A DNA stretch of 64,000 nucleotides, taken from NCBI GenBank assembly GCA_016946835.1, contig JACVTC010000004.1, positions 2,393,673 to 2,457,672 of the forward strand, read 5' to 3'. The stretch is from Neocallimastix lanati (nom. inval.) (lineage: Eukaryota; Neocallimastigomycota; Neocallimastigomycetes; Neocallimastigales; Neocallimastigaceae). Position 1 is the first letter of the stretch. Every line of letters begins with the position of its first letter. Made by a program: the position numbers and the translations under genes. Under the pieces are notes generated by a model, which saw nothing but the letters and a program-made list of their open reading frames with translations, ran no database searches and had not been told where the DNA came from. Shown one piece after another: positions 61,672-64,000 of this stretch.

Positions 61672-61905
61672 TTAGTAGTTATGTAGACATGGGTCATTAT
61701 TCTCGATCAAGGTAGCTGCCCAATTCATTGCGTTTCCATACAATCGGGAGATTATATAAATTACTTTCTTTTCATCTTCGAGGTATTGATCTGGATAGAG
61801 AGCAAATATAAGATCAATTTTAGCTAGGAAACCTTTCAAATATCTTCTGTCACCGGCAAAGCCATCTTTTAAGGTAGCATTTTCAAAAATATTGTGTTCC
61901 TCCAT
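61672..61905 (-). CDS. Gag N-terminal segment, separated by a premature TAA
   Basis: Seventy-seven residues from MEEHNIFENATLKDGFAGDR to NNDPCLHNY, a typical capsid N-terminal region. It ends at TAA (61672-61674). The stop is in the same frame as the large gag-pol reading, and gag-like sequence (AFVGKLKAFYGSNDESYVAN) continues directly after it up to the next Met at 61608. One nonsense codon therefore divides a single gag-pol frame. A programmed readthrough in the middle of the capsid would be unusual. Confidence 0.8.
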   Translation of the reverse strand: MEEHNIFENATLKDGFAGDRRYLKGFLAKIDLIFALYPDQYLEDEKKVIYIISRLYGNAMNWAATLIENNDPCLHNY

Positions 61906-62504
61906 ATTTATTTGTAATTTGTAAAGAATATAAAGAAATAATATAATTGTAATTAAAAGTAATGGAAAGAATTTTGATTGACAAAGTTTTTATTTTTTGA
62001 AAAATATTAGTATTGTTAAATAAAATAATTAATTAAATTTTTGTTATTTGTGTTATTGGAACGAAAAAAGAAATAATAAAAATTTATAGGAAATTAAAAG
62101 AAAAAAAATTGTTTTATTAGAATTCGTTCCAGAAAGAAATTAGAAAAAGAAAAAAAATAAAAATCTAATAAGAATAAATTTAATTTTAAGAAAATTTAAG
62201 CGTTCAAAAATAAGTTAGAAATAAAAGCATTTCCTGAAATTTTCCAGGTTTAATTCAAAAGGTGAAGAAATAGTATGCGCTTATTTGTCAAGTCACTCGT
62301 CTATTACGACTTGTGTACTTGAGCGCACCTCGAGTACTTTAAAAAAATAAAATTTTCAAAGTAGTTCAGAGCTTGCCAACCCAATTATTGTACAAGATAA
62401 ACTTACTCCGGAAATTTCTTCACTTCTTGTATTTGAATTAGAACCTGCTTCTAAGTCAGTACTAATTCAATTATTTCTGAATATTTTCTTAAAAAATTTT
62501 ACTC

Positions 62505-62535
<31 letters not shown>

Positions 62536-62763
62536 AAAATATTTTATTAGAAATATTATTAAGAAAAGCAATGATTAAAATTTTTAGTAAATAAAGACGC
62601 CTTACTTCGCACAAAGCTACTGACTTATCTTTATATTCTCTTTTTGAAAAACGCCTTAATTTACAAACAATTATTGTTTGCTACTGACTTATTTTTCTTA
62701 AAAAGAATACTTAAAAATTTTAAACACTAAGATATTAAGTTTTTTATTTTTAGGAGTTTTTAT
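61906..62763 (-). other. Untranslated leader of the chromovirus
   Basis: About 850 bases between the 5' LTR and gag, A/T-rich. There is an ATT run at 62505-62533 and an imperfect direct repeat (acgcctta..., then gctactgacttat) at about 62599-62631 and 62651-62692. I see no reading frame of note. Confidence 0.6.
62754..62763 (-). promoter_or_regulatory. Candidate self-priming primer-binding site
   Basis: Immediately inside the 5' LTR the element strand reads ATAAAAACTC. No TGG-type tRNA site is present. The complementary word GAGTTTTTAT occurs in the LTR on the element strand (plus coordinates 62934-62943), 45 bases downstream of a TATA-like box. This is the layout of Tf1/sushi-type self-priming, in which the 5' end of the RNA folds back as the primer. 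Confidence 0.5.
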
Positions 62764-63183
62764 TGTCATGAAATGGTTCTTGACAATAAATTTAAAAATA
62801 AACACTTAAAACCTTTAAAATAAAATAAGTAAAATATTTTTACTTATATTTATTTTATTAATTATAAATTTATTATCAAAAACACATTAATTAACTTAAT
62901 AAGTTAGTGTTTAATAATAATTTTATTTTATTAATAAAAACTCAAAGTATAAAATATTTTTAGAGGAAAATCTACTCCTATTTATATAAAAATTTTGATA
63001 AATAAAATAAAGAAATTTTAATGAATTAAAAATAACCAATCAAGCTATTTTTCTTAATAAAAATAAAAAATAAAATAAAAATAATAATAAAATATATTTT
63101 TTGGAAAAATAAAGGTTTCGAACTTGAGAAGTTCGAACTAAAGTCTTAGTTACTAACAACTAAGACATTATGCTAATTTTTAT
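62764..63183 (-). repeat. 5' LTR of the chromovirus (outer end missing)
   Basis: Matches 56889-57308 with only two substitutions that I can see (near 62843 and 63102). On the element strand the TATA-like TATATAAATAG lies at 62978-62988. The outer end stops matching at about 63183, 11 bases before the expected CA end, and seven bases later another LTR begins. Confidence 0.8.
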
Positions 63184-63190
63184 TATTTTG

Positions 63191-63655
63191 TGATACGTGA
63201 CCACTATAAAAATGGTATTTAGGTAGATTCTTTAGGTTAAAGAAATACTTAAATATTATTGGTCAATAATAATTTTATAATAATATATATAATTTTAGAA
63301 TAATAATTATTAAACGGAGAATTCTTTTATTTATAAGTTTATACTTATGATAAATTAATTCATATAAATAGCTATTTTATATTTTATTTTAGTATAGTTA
63401 AAAAGAGATATTATATATATTTGAGATAATTAATTATAATATTTATATAAGAGAGTAATAATAATAATTTATGTAATAATTAATAATTAATAATAAATAA
63501 AGAGAACATTAAAAAGATATATTTATTACTTTATTTTGTATTATTGTATGTGTTATTTCTAATTAATATTAGAATATATTATTTTGTCATAATTCCTTAT
63601 TGTCATTGCCCATAAATAAATATTAATTTAGATACATAAATAAAATATCGTATCA
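63191..63655 (+). repeat. 5' LTR with TGATACG...CGTATCA ends
   Basis: The segment begins TGATACG (63191) and ends CGTATCA (63655), a perfect 7-bp terminal inverted repeat with TG...CA ends, 465 bp long. A TATA-like TTATATAAGAG lies near 63443. The second LTR is outside the window. Confidence 0.65.
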
Positions 63656-63659
63656 AATT

Positions 63660-63677
63660 TGGTGGAGAATCCAGGCG
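63660..63677 (+). promoter_or_regulatory. Primer-binding site candidate
   Basis: TGGTGGAGAATCCAGGCG starts four bases after the LTR. It begins with TGG, the complement of the CCA tail of tRNAs, and has more G/C than its surroundings. I cannot name the tRNA. Confidence 0.6.
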
Positions 63678-63891
63678 TGACAATAGCAAAATAATATGAA
63701 AATAATATTAATAAAATAATACATCTACATAATAAATATATAATAAATATTATTTAGTATATATATAAAAAGAATTTAATTAGTTTAAATTAGTTATTAA
63801 TAATTATAATAGTAATAGTTATAATAATATTAAATTGAATTAGAAAATTGTAATAAAAAATATATATAAAGAATAAATAAAATTTTTAAAG

Positions 63892-64000
63892 ATGAATGTT
63901 TTTAAGATATTAAGTACGTTACCATTATTAGAAAATTATAATAATGATATCAATGAATGGATAGAAGAATTAACCGAGTCATTTGAATTATGGGATATAA
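63892..64000 (+). CDS. Start of gag-like frame of the second LTR element (partial)
   Basis: ATG at 63892 opens a frame that runs to the window edge. The 36 residues start MNVFKILSTLPLLENYNNDI and continue NEWIEELTESFELWDI, a pattern (short leader, then an N-x-x-I-x-x-W-I-x-x-x-x-x-x-F motif) like the N-terminus of retrotransposon capsid proteins. The position, about 235 bases after the LTR, fits. Too short for a family call. Confidence 0.55.
   Translation, partial: MNVFKILSTLPLLENYNNDINEWIEELTESFELWDI

Larger units (their letters stand above)
56889..63183 (-). mobile_element. Ty3/gypsy chromovirus, nearly full length, minus strand
   Basis: Two direct repeats (56889-57319 and 62764-63183) flank a minus-strand gag-pol with the order gag, protease, RT, RNase H, integrase, chromodomain, which is the Ty3/gypsy (Metaviridae-like) order of a chromovirus. 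In the shared part of the two LTRs I find two differences in about 420 bp, so the insertion is young. It inserted into a FLYWCH gene on the left. The right (5') LTR lacks the last 11 or so bases present in the left one and abuts another LTR element, so no target-site duplication can be shown. Confidence 0.85.
63191..64000 (+). mobile_element. Second LTR retrotransposon, 5' end only
   Basis: An LTR (63191-63655), a tRNA-type primer-binding site, a leader of about 215 bases and the start of a gag-like frame follow in normal order on the plus strand. The element leaves the window, so class and completeness are unknown. It directly abuts the 5' LTR of the chromovirus. Confidence 0.7.

Noticed and set aside
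45060-61905. An alternative genetic code (TGA as Trp, TAA as Gln or Glu) to explain stops in the retroelements
   Set aside because: Intact parts of the same elements use TGG for Trp and normal Gln and Glu codons. The giant gene and the element ends use ordinary stops, so the stops are better seen as decay.

Overview
This is a eukaryotic, extremely AT-rich window. Intergenic DNA is almost pure A/T with long A, ATA and ATAAA runs, while coding DNA is richer in G/C. It carries Ty3/gypsy retrotransposons with chromodomains, LINE remnants and a FLYWCH zinc-finger fragment. The composition and retroelement mix fit a low-GC early-diverging fungus; an anaerobic gut fungus (Neocallimastigomycota) is my best guess. 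That is inference from style, because no rRNA or species marker is present.

Positions 1-42355 are one plus-strand reading frame that enters from outside the left edge and ends with TAG. It spans 14,118 codons in the window and has a single in-frame TGA, inside a small garbled patch at 23519-23540. The protein is a giant low-complexity, charge-alternating repeat protein: Glu/Pro/Val/Lys/Gln-rich linkers (many runs of the pentapeptide EEQPI) alternate with short strongly basic modules around the core KRIIRYITRINPxTGEKE. Five repeat blocks can be told apart: A, about 1-6730; B, 6730-14150; C, 14150-33560; D, 33560-38600; and E, 38600-41400, which is old and diverged. A unique C-terminal domain (41400-42355) ends in the CaaX-type prenylation box CIIM. 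The array contains recent large duplications: an 813-bp unit present almost three times and a roughly 2.8-kb segment repeated at an offset of 3,681 bp.

From 42356 to 49850 lie AT-rich spacer, a tiny poly(A)-tailed retroposed insert with target-site duplications, three decayed LINE fragments (one minus, two plus), and a minus-strand gag remnant placed directly beside a GC-richer chromodomain remnant.

Positions 49890-56080 hold a 6.2-kb ATAAA pentanucleotide satellite punctuated about 45 times by a roughly 30-bp unit, with a higher-order period near 1,020 bp. Inverted repeats flank it.

Positions 56539-63183 contain a FLYWCH-domain gene cut by a young minus-strand Ty3/gypsy chromovirus. Its LTRs are nearly identical, but the coding frame has two nonsense codons. 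Its primer-binding site looks self-primed. A second, plus-strand LTR retrotransposon begins at 63191 and runs off the right edge.
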